Assembly (NCBI GenBank): GCA_905214865.1
Contig: CAJMNO010000025.1
Span: 1 to 31,346, forward strand
Direction of reading: 5' to 3'
From: an uncultured bacterium
GTDB taxonomy: Bacteria; Actinomycetota; Coriobacteriia; Coriobacteriales; Atopobiaceae
DNA length: 31,346 bases
Within the stretch, counting starts at the first letter, position 1, and every line of letters begins with the position of its first letter. Both the position numbers and the translations under genes were made by a program. Positions 14,022 to 22,161 of this stretch are shown here, piece by piece. A model generated the notes under the pieces. The model did no database searches, had not been told where the DNA came from, and saw only the letters and a program-made list of their open reading frames with translations.

Positions 14022-14106
14022 CTCACATGCATATCGTTCCTAACCGGCCTCGTCCGGCATCCCTGAATCGTCACCCGGCGAGCGGACCGTCCTCCAAACG
14101 CCGACG

Positions 14107-14350
14107 CTACTCACGCCTACGCCGGCGCACCCACGCCACCGCAGACACAGCCATCACCGCACACCCAACGGCAGCCAGCCCGGCAAATCCGCCCGCACCG
14201 GCAATACGGCTCGGGGTTCCTCGGCGCCCACTGCACGAAACGACCCAGAGATGTCGTCCCTCAGCTCAATGGACGTGGCGGGAGCGAAGTCGGGTTCCCG
14301 GGACTGCCAGTGAGATGGTCCACGAGCACGATGGCGCGCTTCTCCCAAAA
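14107..14350 (-). pseudogene. Remnant of a cell-wall/membrane-anchored surface protein
   Basis: On the minus strand one frame reads SRIAGAGGFAGLAAVGCA, then VMAVSAVAWVRRRRRE and a TAG at 14109-14107. This is the hydrophobic segment plus arginine tail that ends sortase substrates, much like the tail of the Xaa-Pro peptidase at 6182. No LPxTG precedes it. The upstream coding-like stretch (PATSIELRDDISGSFRAVG) is in a different frame, implying a frameshift near 14215. No start or ribosome site is seen and the frame decays beyond about 14350. A terminator remains in place. I infer a truncated, decayed gene. Confidence 0.55.
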
Positions 14351-14726
14351 ATACGATATTTATCTCATCTTATTGCATATTCCTAAGACATGAAGCTCTA
14401 TCCAAAATGTGATATGACCAGACGTTGCTCTCAACCTGAAACTAATCTATATACGGTATTACAGGAATCCTAACCAATTCAGGAGCTAGGAACCTGCTGT
14501 CAGACAATCCGTCTTAACAGGCTATTCTTGCGGACGTAACAGTGATTTACAGGCGAGATAACCAACTTTTCCGCCAACGGTAGTCATACGGTTACCTGCA
14601 GGTACCCTGCATTAACATTAAGTTAACCAGAATTAAACCCATTGAACCCAAAAAATCCCAATCGCAAAATATGCATGTGTTGTTTTGTCCATATTATCCG
14701 TACGGAGAGAGGAGACTGAAAGGGCT
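14351..14726. promoter_or_regulatory. AT-rich upstream region of the C69 dipeptidase
   Basis: No gene. The 376 bp are AT-rich compared with the flanks and presumably hold the dipeptidase promoter. A 12-bp perfect palindrome TACCTGCAGGTA lies at about 14594-14605, with outer bases extending it imperfectly. No confident -35/-10 pair could be fixed. Confidence 0.4.
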
Positions 14727-17165
14727 ATGAGGCACTTCAGACTCGGGGACGCCAAGAGGGCGTTCCTCAACTTTGGGAAGGCGGTGACCGTCGCCGCATC
14801 CATCATGGTGGCAATGCCCACGGCGGCCCTCGCCTGCACCCAGATCTACATGGGTCCGCAGACCACCGCTTCTGGCGACACCTACGTGGGCCGGTCGGAG
14901 GACTACTCCGACCGTCACTCCAAGGTGTTTGGCATCAAGCAGCCCCAGACCAACCCCACCTTCAGCTCTTACGAGAACTGGAACGACGGTGACTTTGTCT
15001 GGACCTACCAGGGCACCACGTACCGCTACACGTTCGTGCGCGACAGCCCCACCGGCTGGGACAACCACACGGACGCCTACGGCGAGGCTGGCACCAACGA
15101 GAAGGGCGTGAGCGTCTCCGCCACCGACACCGGCGACTACAACGACAAGGTCAAGGCCGTTGACCCCACTGGCGCCGACAAGGGCACCAACACCGGCCTG
15201 GGCGAGTACAACGCCGCCGACATCGTGCTGAGCTGCGCCTCCACCGCTCGCGAGGGCGTGGAACTGCTTGGCAAGATCATTGACGAGAAGGGCGCCTACG
15301 ACTGCAACTCCATCATCATCGCCGACGCCAACGAGACCTGGGACTTCTTCATGGTCTCTGGCACCCAGTGGTGCGCAGTCAACATGACCAAGGCCGCCCC
15401 CGACAAGGTCTCGGTCGACCCCAACATGGGCAACCTCAAGTACGACGTCAATCTGAGCGACACCAGCGTGTGCCTGCACTCCGCCAACCTGGAGGAGACC
15501 GCCAAGACCGCCGGCAGCGCAACGTACTTTGACGACGGGCAGCTGGACGTGGGCACCTCCTACGGCCTGGCCGACCCCGGCGCTGCACAGTACTCCCGCT
15601 ACGTGCAGGCTCACCTGTACTTTGGCGACTCGCTGACCGAGGGCACCGACTACACCCTGGGCAAGGGCTCCGACGGCTGGTCCGGCGTCGCCACGCTGAC
15701 CGACCCGCAGCTGTTCTTCACCCCCAGCGGCGACAAGATCAGCCTGTTCACCGCGCTTCGCTCCTACGCAACCCGCGGCGAGAACGTCTCTGGCCTCAAC
15801 TCCAACGAGAACGCCAGCATCTGGCCCGTGGGTAACGACCACACCGTCGAGACCCACATGTTCGACATCCGCTCCGGGCTTGACTCCTCCATCGCCACCG
15901 TGCAGTGGGAGGCCCTGAGCCGCGCCGAGTTCAGCGTCGCGCTGCCCAGCTACTCCGCGCTCCTGACCCAGGTCGACACCACCATCTTCCCCGAGGATGA
16001 CGCGAGCACCTGGAACACTCTCGACGCCACCTACAACGCCAACAACGACTACGAGCAGGACCTTGTCTCGTCCGCCCTCGCAGGCGACGTCAACGGCATG
16101 CCGCTCGACTACGTGCTGATGGACATCAACACGCTGGCGTTCCAGAACCGCTCCACCATGGCCTCCGGCACCCGCGCCTACCTGGACGCGCTGCAGAAGG
16201 AGATCATCGCCCAGCAGGAGGTCGTTGACGCCAAGATGCAGGCGACCGACGCCTCCGGCCGCACCGACCTGGCCAACAAGGCGTTTGACGTCGTGAGCAA
16301 GGCCACCTACGCCAAGCTGCAGACGCTCCTGACCGAGATGCGCGACTTCTACAACAACGGCCAGAAGAACGCAGACGGCTCCACCACCTTCACCCCGAGT
16401 GACTACGACGCGACCAACAAGACCCTCAAGGACCCGCTGCAGTACGCGTCCAAGGTCGTCGCGCCCACCATCACCACCCAGCCCGCGAGCGCCAGCTACG
16501 TGCAGAAGGACGCCGCGACCGCACTGTCCGTCCAGGCGACCGACCCCGCCGGCACGAGCCTCTCGTACCAGTGGATGAAGTCCACCGACGGCGGCAAGAC
16601 CTGGAAGAAGGTCTCGACGTCTGACACCTACACCCCCGCCACCACCGACGAGGGCGAGGCCCAGTACAAGGTCGTCGTGACCAACGAGGGCGGCCTCTCC
16701 ACCGAGTCCGACGTGGCGACGATCAGCGTGTCCAAGCCCGTCGAGCCCGAGCCCGCCGGCTCCATGTACCGCCTGTACAACCCCAACTCCGGCGAGCACT
16801 TCTACACCGCCAGCTCCTACGAGGCGGGCTCGCTCGTGAAGGCCGGCTGGAGGTACGAGGGCATCGGCTGGATGGCGCCCACCAGCTCCAGCACCCCCGT
16901 GTACCGCCTGTACAACCCCAACGCGGGCGACCACCACTACACCACCAGCGCCGCCGAGCGCGACATGCTGGTGAAGGCCGGCTGGAGGGACGAGGGCATC
17001 GGCTGGTACTCGGACGACGCCCAGACCGTGCCCGTGTACCGCGAGTACAACCCCAACGCCAAGGCCGGCGCCCACAACTTCACGACCAACAAGGCCGAGG
17101 ACGAGATGCTCGCCAACGCCGGTTGGAACCAGGAGGGCATCGCCTGGTACGGCGTGAAGCAGTAG
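14727..17165 (+). CDS. Secreted C69-family dipeptidase with Ig-like and C-terminal wall-binding-type repeats
   Basis: ATG 14727 gives a clean signal peptide (MRHFRLGDAKRAF..., hydrophobic 18-36) and 812 residues; GAAAGGG is just upstream. The catalytic domain starts at Cys37 in ALA-CTQIYMGPQT, the N-terminal nucleophile of C69/U34 Ntn-hydrolases, followed by GDTYVGRSEDY. An A-x-A signal-peptidase site lies directly before Cys37, so secretion cleavage would itself expose the nucleophile; the lipobox consensus is not met. After about 560 residues comes an Ig-like segment (about 590-675, ATDPAGTSLSYQWMKSTDGG). Three repeats of about 45 residues follow (YRLYNPNSGEHFYT, YRLYNPNAGDHHYT, YREYNPNA...HNFT, each ending AGW..EGI.W), typical of surface-attachment repeats in Coriobacteriia and Firmicutes. 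Expected role: hydrolysis of dipeptides outside the cell. Confidence 0.93.
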   Translation: MRHFRLGDAKRAFLNFGKAVTVAASIMVAMPTAALACTQIYMGPQTTASGDTYVGRSEDYSDRHSKVFGIKQPQTNPTFSSYENWNDGDFVWTYQGTTYRYTFVRDSPTGWDNHTDAYGEAGTNEKGVSVSATDTGDYNDKVKAVDPTGADKGTNTGLGEYNAADIVLSCASTAREGVELLGKIIDEKGAYDCNSIIIADANETWDFFMVSGTQWCAVNMTKAAPDKVSVDPNMGNLKYDVNLSDTSVCLHSANLEETAKTAGSATYFDDGQLDVGTSYGLADPGAAQYSRYVQAHLYFGDSLTEGTDYTLGKGSDGWSGVATLTDPQLFFTPSGDKISLFTALRSYATRGENVSGLNSNENASIWPVGNDHTVETHMFDIRSGLDSSIATVQWEALSRAEFSVALPSYSALLTQVDTTIFPEDDASTWNTLDATYNANNDYEQDLVSSALAGDVNGMPLDYVLMDINTLAFQNRSTMASGTRAYLDALQKEIIAQQEVVDAKMQATDASGRTDLANKAFDVVSKATYAKLQTLLTEMRDFYNNGQKNADGSTTFTPSDYDATNKTLKDPLQYASKVVAPTITTQPASASYVQKDAATALSVQATDPAGTSLSYQWMKSTDGGKTWKKVSTSDTYTPATTDEGEAQYKVVVTNEGGLSTESDVATISVSKPVEPEPAGSMYRLYNPNSGEHFYTASSYEAGSLVKAGWRYEGIGWMAPTSSSTPVYRLYNPNAGDHHYTTSAAERDMLVKAGWRDEGIGWYSDDAQTVPVYREYNPNAKAGAHNFTTNKAEDEMLANAGWNQEGIAWYGVKQ

Positions 17166-17201
17166 CGAGGGTCACGGCGTAGGCCACGAACCCGAGCGGC
17201 A

Positions 17202-17242
17202 GGAGCCCCGCAGGCCAGACGGCCGGCGGGGCTCCTATTTTG
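17202..17242 (+). terminator. Terminator of the C69 dipeptidase gene
   Basis: GGAGCCCCGC (17202-17211) pairs with GCGGGGCTCC (17226-17235), 10 bp, followed by TATTTTG. Confidence 0.85.
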
Positions 17243-17287
17243 TGAGGGGTCGATTGGGGCGGCAAGGCGAGGTCCGTGTCCGAGGGT

Positions 17288-17447
17288 GCTGAGGAAATGC
17301 GACCCGTGGCAATCCCAAGGCCGCTCCGACTGAGAAACGTCGGATTTCGGGCTGCGGAAGCAACCGAATCGCTGCCACAACTCATGATTCATCGGCAGGC
17401 AGACCCCTTGGGACCCCGCTGATTGCCACAGGTCGCATTTCCTCAGC
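17288..17447. repeat. Interspersed repeat cluster B: long inverted repeat
   Basis: Left arm 17288-17313 (GCTGAGGAAATGCGACC, then CGTGGCAAT) and right arm 17422-17447 (ATTGCCACAGGTCGC, then ATTTCCTCAGC) are reverse complements with one mismatch, separated by 108 bp. Degenerate units lie between them, for example at about 17371 (TGCCACAACTC...GATTC). It is the same family as clusters A and C, with a diverged centre (GACC in place of GAGTA). It sits between the convergent dipeptidase and pirin genes. Confidence 0.85.
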
Positions 17448-17611
17448 AGGTAACGCCACGAGGAGCGACTCGAAGACACCTTCAGCCATCACCGACGCGC
17501 TTCCGTGACGCGCAGCAGGAACTTTCCCAAGCCTGTTCCCTCCCCCTTCCAAAGGTTGCGGCTCGCCTTCCGACGCATTTCTCGCTCCTACGATTTCGAC
17601 GCACCTCTCAC

Positions 17612-18466
17612 TCAGCGACGGTTGTCGTATCCCGCCTCCTGGCGAACGAAGGTTCCCGCGTCGATGTCGTTGAACGCCTCCGCAAGCTCCTCGTCCGTGT
17701 TCATCACGATGGGCCCAAGCCACGCCACCGGCTCGTTCAGGCGGACGGAACTCATCAGCAGGAGCTCGATCGCCGAGTCACCTGCCTCGATCGTCACCTG
17801 ATTCCCGTCTCCAAGTCGGACCGCGGTCTTCTCCCCCACCGGAGTGCCACTCACCGTGGCATCCCCCACCAGCGTGAACGCCATGACCGAGCGGTCACCG
17901 GGAACGTCCAGCGTGACCTTTGCATGGGGCTCCAGCAGGATGTCGTAGTAGTCGAGCGGAAGGTACTTGCCCTGGAAGCCATGCGCCTTTCCGTAGCTCC
18001 CCGTCAGAAGCCGCAGCTTTCCGCCATCAAGGTCGAACTCCTTGATCTGGTCACGCGTAATCCCGTGGTAGAAGGGCTCCGCCGTCATCTTGTTGCGCGC
18101 AGGGAGGTTGAGCCACAGCTGCACGCCCAGGAAGCGGGGCGAACGGCCGGGCATCTCGGAGTGAAACGCGCCCGAACCAGCCGTGAGCCACTGCGCCTCT
18201 CCGTCGGAGACGGTCGCCTTGGTGCCCAGGTGGTCCTGGTGGACCATCGAGCCGCGCGAGATGAACGTGACCGTCTCGATTCCACGGTGTGGGTGCATGG
18301 GGAACCCGTCCATGTACTCGTCGGGGTTGGTCGAGTCAAACGCGTCGAGCATCAGGAAGGGATCGAACGCGTCGGTGGTCCAATTGCCCAGCACGCGCGT
18401 GAGCTTGACGCCTGCGCCATCCTGCACCGAAACGCCCTTGATTGCCTTCGTGACCTTGCGAATCAT
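17612..18466 (-). CDS. Pirin family protein
   Basis: 284 residues, ATG 18466 with AGGAG 6 nt upstream. The N-terminal cupin carries the pirin signature FPMHPHRGIETVTF (His pair, Glu), then MVHQDHLG and GSGAFHSEMP, i.e. the usual metal ligands. The C-terminal half (from about 160) is the second, pirin-specific domain. Bacterial pirins are Fe-binding cupins; some show quercetinase activity and several are induced by electrophile or redox stress. Its promoter region contains CTCTACTTAGAG, nearly identical to the palindrome in front of the adjacent marR gene, so MarR control is likely. It is separated from marR by 83 bp, both on the minus strand. Confidence 0.92.
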   Translation of the reverse strand: MIRKVTKAIKGVSVQDGAGVKLTRVLGNWTTDAFDPFLMLDAFDSTNPDEYMDGFPMHPHRGIETVTFISRGSMVHQDHLGTKATVSDGEAQWLTAGSGAFHSEMPGRSPRFLGVQLWLNLPARNKMTAEPFYHGITRDQIKEFDLDGGKLRLLTGSYGKAHGFQGKYLPLDYYDILLEPHAKVTLDVPGDRSVMAFTLVGDATVSGTPVGEKTAVRLGDGNQVTIEAGDSAIELLLMSSVRLNEPVAWLGPIVMNTDEELAEAFNDIDAGTFVRQEAGYDNRR

Positions 18467-18514
18467 TTCTGTCTCCTGTTCCGCGCCGTGTGTGGCGCCG
18501 TCGTGTGGTCTTAT

Positions 18515-18526
18515 CTCTACTTAGAG
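18515..18526. promoter_or_regulatory. MarR-type operator in the pirin promoter
   Basis: CTCTA-CT-TAGAG, perfect 5+2+5 palindrome, 49 bp upstream of the pirin start. It is shared with 19074-19085. Confidence 0.6.
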
Positions 18527-18549
18527 GTTTTGCTAGGTGAGAGGAGCGA

Positions 18550-19029
18550 CTACCTATTTCCCCTCCGATACCCCCGGACGAGACGGACGACCTCGCTCCG
18601 CTCCTCCGGCGACCATGCCGCAAGCGACCGTTCGAGGGCAGACGCATTGTCCGGACATACCCGCTCGGCAAGCTCGCGACCTGCTGGCGTCAGGCTCACA
18701 ATGCTCCGTCGACCATCGCAATCGTCCCTTCGCCGCTCGACCAAGCCGCGTCCCTGGAGATGCCGCACCACCACGGGGATGGTGCCATCGCTGCTGAGGA
18801 CCGCCTCTCGTAGCTCCCCCATCGGGAGCGGCCCCTTGTTAAGGAGCGCCTCCAGCACGGCGAACTGCGAAACCGTGAGCCCATGCGCCCGGGCGACCGA
18901 AGCCGTTCGGCGGTCAAGGTCCTGCACGATGCGGTGCAGCCCGATCACCAGCTGGGAATCCAGGCGCGTCATCCCAGCGGCAGTGGGTTCGGTCACGTTA
19001 TCCTGCTTTTCGTCGAACTTCTCTTCCAT
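18550..19029 (-). CDS. MarR family transcriptional regulator
   Basis: 159 residues, ATG 19029 with GAGGAGG 7-8 nt upstream. An N-terminal helix (LDSQLVIGLHRIVQDLDRRT) leads into the winged helix: HGLTVSQFAVLEALL, GPLPMGELREAVLSSDGTI, then the wing HLQGRGLVERRRDDCDGRRS, ending SLTPAGRELAERV. The DGR wing and TPAGRE segment are classical MarR features. It lies directly upstream of pirin and both promoters carry the same CTCTA..TAGAG-type palindrome. It probably represses itself and pirin in response to an electrophile, phenolic or oxidant; the signal is not deducible. The only Cys are in the wing (DDCDGRR) and near the C-terminus. Confidence 0.93.
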   Translation of the reverse strand: MEEKFDEKQDNVTEPTAAGMTRLDSQLVIGLHRIVQDLDRRTASVARAHGLTVSQFAVLEALLNKGPLPMGELREAVLSSDGTIPVVVRHLQGRGLVERRRDDCDGRRSIVSLTPAGRELAERVCPDNASALERSLAAWSPEERSEVVRLVRGYRRGNR

Positions 19030-19073
19030 GCTCTCCCCTCCTCACCAGTCGTCGCTTCCTATCCCGCTTTTAC

Positions 19074-19085
19074 CTCTAACTAGAA
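19074..19085. promoter_or_regulatory. MarR-type operator in the marR promoter
   Basis: CTCTA-AC-TAGAA, one mismatch from palindromic, 45 bp upstream of the marR start. Flanks are AT-rich as in the pirin copy. Confidence 0.6.
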
Positions 19086-19143
19086 TTTTCTATTCATGGG
19101 ATGGACGTACGTCTCTAAGCCGTAAACTGCACACAAACGAGAA

Positions 19144-19166
19144 GGCGGCCACCCGAGGCAGCCGCC
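19144..19166. terminator. Hairpin, possibly orphan terminator
   Basis: GGCGGCCACC, CGA, GGCAGCCGCC; one mismatch in a 10-bp stem. It closely resembles the hairpin at 19534-19561, as if duplicated, but no gene ends next to it. Confidence 0.45.
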
Positions 19167-19254
19167 GTAATACCCACAAGCCCTATCTTCTTGTCAGAGC
19201 ACCGAAGGAGCTGGGGCCGTGACAGTCCCGTCATCCGTCCCCAATGCTATGCCT

Positions 19255-19519
19255 GCTGAGGAATGTCGAGTATTGGCAATTTGGACGGCTTGACTGCTGA
19301 GGAAAGCGGAGTATTGGCAGTCGGAGGCCCGGCTCTCTGCCAAAGTTCGCAATTCCTAAGCAGAATCCGTCCATGGATTGCCAATACTCACATTTCCTCA
19401 GCAGCAATCGCTGGCGAACGGTATCCAGCACCCGAACGACTGCCACAACTCGAGATTCCGCAACCACTACCGTCGCCCGAGGGCTCCGGATTGCAACGTC
19501 TCCAGTTTCCTCGGTAGCC
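19255..19519. repeat. Interspersed repeat cluster C
   Basis: Forward copies at 19255-19280 (GCTGAGGAATGTCGAG, TATTGGCAAT) and 19296-19320; inverted copies at 19337-19361 (TGCCAAAGTTCG, AATTCCTAAGC) and 19377-19402 (ATTGCCAATACTCA, CATTTCCTCAGC). Degenerate copies follow at about 19437-19464 and 19493-19519. The order is again two forward then two inverted, as in cluster A. It lies between marR and the terminator of the amino-acid permease gene. Confidence 0.85.
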
Positions 19520-19533
19520 ATACTTCATAAACA

Positions 19534-19561
19534 GCGGCGACCACCCGAAGGTAGCCGCCGC
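19534..19561 (-). terminator. Terminator of the amino-acid permease gene
   Basis: On the minus strand GCGGCGGCTACC, loop TTCG, GGTGGTCGCCGC: about 12-bp stem with one mismatch and a stable UUCG-type tetraloop. It is followed by TGTTTATG, 32 bp after the stop. Confidence 0.75.
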
Positions 19562-19592
19562 ACCGAAAGAGAATCGCTCCTCTCCCCTACCG

Positions 19593-21056
19593 CTAGAAGC
19601 TCATGACCCCCATAGCAAGAAGAACCACCGCCGCCACGGCAGCAGCCACGATCACCACGGCCACCGCAATGTCCTGCCGACCAAAGACGCTCTTACCATT
19701 CTCCCTGCGACCAGCAGCGAAGAAGAGCAGTCCGGGGATGTAGCCCAAGCAGCACATGAGCAGGTACTGCCAGCCGCTGAGCACGGTCCCCACTACCAGG
19801 AACACCGTGGCGATGAGTCCGATGAGCGCCTGTCCCGCCTCGTGCCGTTGCACGGAGAGCTTGACCTGGTATGCCGCCGCAAGCGCCCAGGTGATGGCAA
19901 TGGAGACGGTGCACATGGACAGCGCGAAGTTGTAGGCGTCCTCGGTGAAGAGCAGCGACGCCATGAACAGCTGCGTGCAGATGCCGACTACGATTAGGGA
20001 GTTGCGCGGCGCGCGGTTGGCATTGAGCTTGCCCCACCACGAGCCAAGAAGGTGATCATCAGCCATGCGCTGCGTGACCTCGGCGGGAAGCAGCGTGAAC
20101 GAGAGCCAGCAGCCAAAGCCCGAAATCAGCATCGCAATGGCGATGAACGCACCACCCCAGCCAGGGGCGACCTTCTCGAACACGTAGAGCATGGCAGGGT
20201 AGTTGAGCTTGGCGACCTCGGTGTACGGCATCACGCCGTACGGTAGGAGCGAGGCTCCCAGGTAGATTGCGACGACGACGAGAAGGCCCACCACGGTCGC
20301 GGTGCCGGCTTCGGAGCGCTTGCGGGCACGGGAGGTGACGACGCTCGCTCCCTCGATGCCGATGAACACCCACATCATGGTGATGAGGCAATTCTGGATC
20401 TGCGTGGAGAGGCTACCGAGGGACACTGCGCCGTCGCCCGCAGTACCCGCCACGACGGCATTGTTGTACACGTTGCCCCAGAAGTCGGCAGTGAAGACCC
20501 CCGCATTAAAACTCACGCCGCACAGCACGATGAACACTGCCAGCGCAGCAACCTTTACGACCATGATGAGCGCGTTGAGGAACGAGGCGCTCTCGACCCC
20601 GCGGATGACCAATGCCACCAGCACCCAGTTGATGAGGGAGCCCATGAGGATGGAGCCGATGTTGTTGCCAGGGAGAAAGTACGGGAAGAAGTAGCCGATG
20701 GTAGATGCCAGGATCGTCGCGAACGCCACGTTGCCCAGCCAGGCGGAGAGCCAGTACCCCCAACCCGAGACGAAACCGGTGAAGGGACCAAACCCCTCCT
20801 GCGCGTAGGCGTAGATGCTGTTGAGCTCTGGCTTCTTGGTCACGAGGTTGTTAAGCGAGAAGGCGAGCGTGAGGAATCCCACGCCCGCGACCAGCCACGA
20901 GACCAGCACGCCACCAGGGGATGCGACCCCGGCAAGCTGGCCGGTGAGCGCGAATACGCCGGTGCCAATGCACGAGCTTACGACCAGCCCGACCAGGCCA
21001 AAGAACCCGATGCCACCTTGCCTCTCGCCTGTCTTGCCTTCAACTGCGTCGGACAT
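19593..21056 (-). CDS. APC-superfamily amino-acid permease (basic amino acid/polyamine antiporter type)
   Basis: 487 residues, ATG 21056 with GGAGG 4 nt upstream. About 12-13 hydrophobic helices. The first begins IGFFGLVGLVVSSCIGTGVF, with the GSGIG-like substrate loop SCIGTGVFALTG. The central MMWVFIGIEGASVVTSRARK matches the FxGxEgxxV..saraK loop of arginine/ornithine- and agmatine/putrescine-type antiporters (APA family). It follows the dimethylargininase-type hydrolase gene by 66 bp on the same strand, so uptake of the arginine derivative or exchange for a product is the likely job. Exact substrates are inference. Confidence 0.9.
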   Translation of the reverse strand: MSDAVEGKTGERQGGIGFFGLVGLVVSSCIGTGVFALTGQLAGVASPGGVLVSWLVAGVGFLTLAFSLNNLVTKKPELNSIYAYAQEGFGPFTGFVSGWGYWLSAWLGNVAFATILASTIGYFFPYFLPGNNIGSILMGSLINWVLVALVIRGVESASFLNALIMVVKVAALAVFIVLCGVSFNAGVFTADFWGNVYNNAVVAGTAGDGAVSLGSLSTQIQNCLITMMWVFIGIEGASVVTSRARKRSEAGTATVVGLLVVVAIYLGASLLPYGVMPYTEVAKLNYPAMLYVFEKVAPGWGGAFIAIAMLISGFGCWLSFTLLPAEVTQRMADDHLLGSWWGKLNANRAPRNSLIVVGICTQLFMASLLFTEDAYNFALSMCTVSIAITWALAAAYQVKLSVQRHEAGQALIGLIATVFLVVGTVLSGWQYLLMCCLGYIPGLLFFAAGRRENGKSVFGRQDIAVAVVIVAAAVAAVVLLAMGVMSF

Positions 21057-21079
21057 GTTGCCTCCGTTCGTGGGAGAGA

Positions 21080-21110
21080 GGGGCGGACGCCGCGCACGAC
21101 GCCCGCCCCC
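21080..21110. other. Intercistronic GC hairpin
   Basis: GGGGCGG (21080-21086) can pair with CCGCCCC near 21103-21109, without a clear U tract. It lies between the hydrolase and permease genes and may trim or attenuate permease expression. Confidence 0.4.
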
Positions 21111-21122
21111 AGGGGTTTTCGG

Positions 21123-21908
21123 CTACCAGCGGAGCGAGAGGCAGGTGATGGAGCCGTCGATCTTTTCGAACTCGGTCATCTCGACCTCGATGATCTTGTA
21201 GCCCCACTTCTGGAGCTGTGCCTTGACGCGCGGGTAGCCCTTGGCCATGACCACGTAGTCGTTGATGCGCACGCAATCGGCACCGTAGGCCTCCTCGTCC
21301 GGAACCTCGAACAGGTTGAACTGCCCGCGGTGGTAGGCGGGCTTGGTCTTGAACTCGCCGCTCACCAGCAGGTTGCCGTCCTCCACGTAGGTACCACCGG
21401 TCTTGAGGTGCAGGATGTGCTCCACGGGAACCTGCTCGGCGGTGTAGTCCCACTCGGCGAGGAAGCCGCTGAACTGGCGGAAGCCCTCGTCGTTGGTGCG
21501 CTGGGAGTGACCCACGTAATAATGGTCGTCAACCATCATGACGTCGCCGCCCTCGAGAGTAGCGGGGTCGGTGATGACCTTGATCTGGTCGTCGTCGAAG
21601 AACTCGTGCAGCGTGGGCAGCATGAGCGCGGCCTCCTCGCGGCGGGTCAGGGCTCCGGGGCGGTCGGAGATTGCGCCCTTGGGGGTGATGACCGCGGTGT
21701 CCTCGACGAACACGGAGTCGGGGTAGTCCTCGAGCGCCGGGAGCACGGTGACCTCGAGCCCCGCCTGCTTGAGCGCCTCGACGTACTGGTCGTGCTGCTC
21801 CATCGCCTTCTCGTAGATGGGCTTGCCCTTGTCGGTGAAGTCCGCGATGCCGTCGATCACGGAGTGGGAGGGGTGACGGACGATTGCGTGGGTGAAGTTG
21901 CTTGCCAT
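21123..21908 (-). CDS. Dimethylargininase-type guanidino hydrolase (DDAH / amidinotransferase fold)
   Basis: ATG 21908 (MASNFTHAIVRHPSHSV) is preferred to an upstream in-frame start that adds 21 leader-like residues. GGGA lies 6-7 nt upstream. 261 residues. Active-site pattern: FVEDTAVI (Glu69-Asp70), LEGGD (Glu119), HLKTGG (His167) and a near-terminal Cys256 in ITCLSLRW, the Glu-His-Cys arrangement of N,N-dimethylarginine dimethylaminohydrolases. Those make citrulline plus dimethylamine. Other small members act on related guanidino compounds, so the substrate is probable, not proven. The downstream antiporter and the divergent GntR regulator, with a shared motif in the gap, suggest one regulated catabolic unit. 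Confidence 0.88.
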   Translation of the reverse strand: MASNFTHAIVRHPSHSVIDGIADFTDKGKPIYEKAMEQHDQYVEALKQAGLEVTVLPALEDYPDSVFVEDTAVITPKGAISDRPGALTRREEAALMLPTLHEFFDDDQIKVITDPATLEGGDVMMVDDHYYVGHSQRTNDEGFRQFSGFLAEWDYTAEQVPVEHILHLKTGGTYVEDGNLLVSGEFKTKPAYHRGQFNLFEVPDEEAYGADCVRINDYVVMAKGYPRVKAQLQKWGYKIIEVEMTEFEKIDGSITCLSLRW

Positions 21909-21997
21909 GGTGAGTCCCTTCTGTGAGTGAGGTGCGACCCGCGGAACAGGTTGCTGCAACGTGGACTGCACCTCTCTCCTGCTTGTCCTGCTGGCTT

Positions 21998-22014
21998 ATG
22001 TATACAAAATACAT
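21998..22014. promoter_or_regulatory. GntR-type operator, hydrolase side
   Basis: ATGTAT-ACAAA-ATACAT, perfect 6+5+6 inverted repeat. It shares ATGTATACAA with the site at 22130 on the regulator side. Confidence 0.6.
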
Positions 22015-22125
22015 TTCTGTCCAGTCAAGCAAATTCGCGGCTCTCTACCATCTGTTTTACGAGCGGTTACTTGCAGGACATAAATGGCATCTCGACTGCA
22101 GGGCGTACTACTTGTGCCTAGCTCC

Positions 22126-22151
22126 ATACATGTATACAATTTTGTCGACAA
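22126..22151. promoter_or_regulatory. GntR-type operator region, regulator side
   Basis: Overlapping palindromes ATACATGTAT (22126-22135) and TGTATACA (22131-22138), then TTGTCGACAA (22142-22151) abutting the ribosome site. Binding here would block translation initiation or transcription of the regulator gene. Confidence 0.55.
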
Positions 22152-22161
22152 AGGAGGTCTC

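Noticed and set aside
14694..17075. 793-codon open frame antisense to the C69 dipeptidase
   Set aside because: Val/Gly/His-rich shadow typical of high-GC antisense frames; the plus-strand gene has signal peptide, active site and repeats.
17423..19222. 599-codon plus-strand frame across pirin and marR
   Set aside because: Crosses two well-supported minus-strand genes and their promoters.
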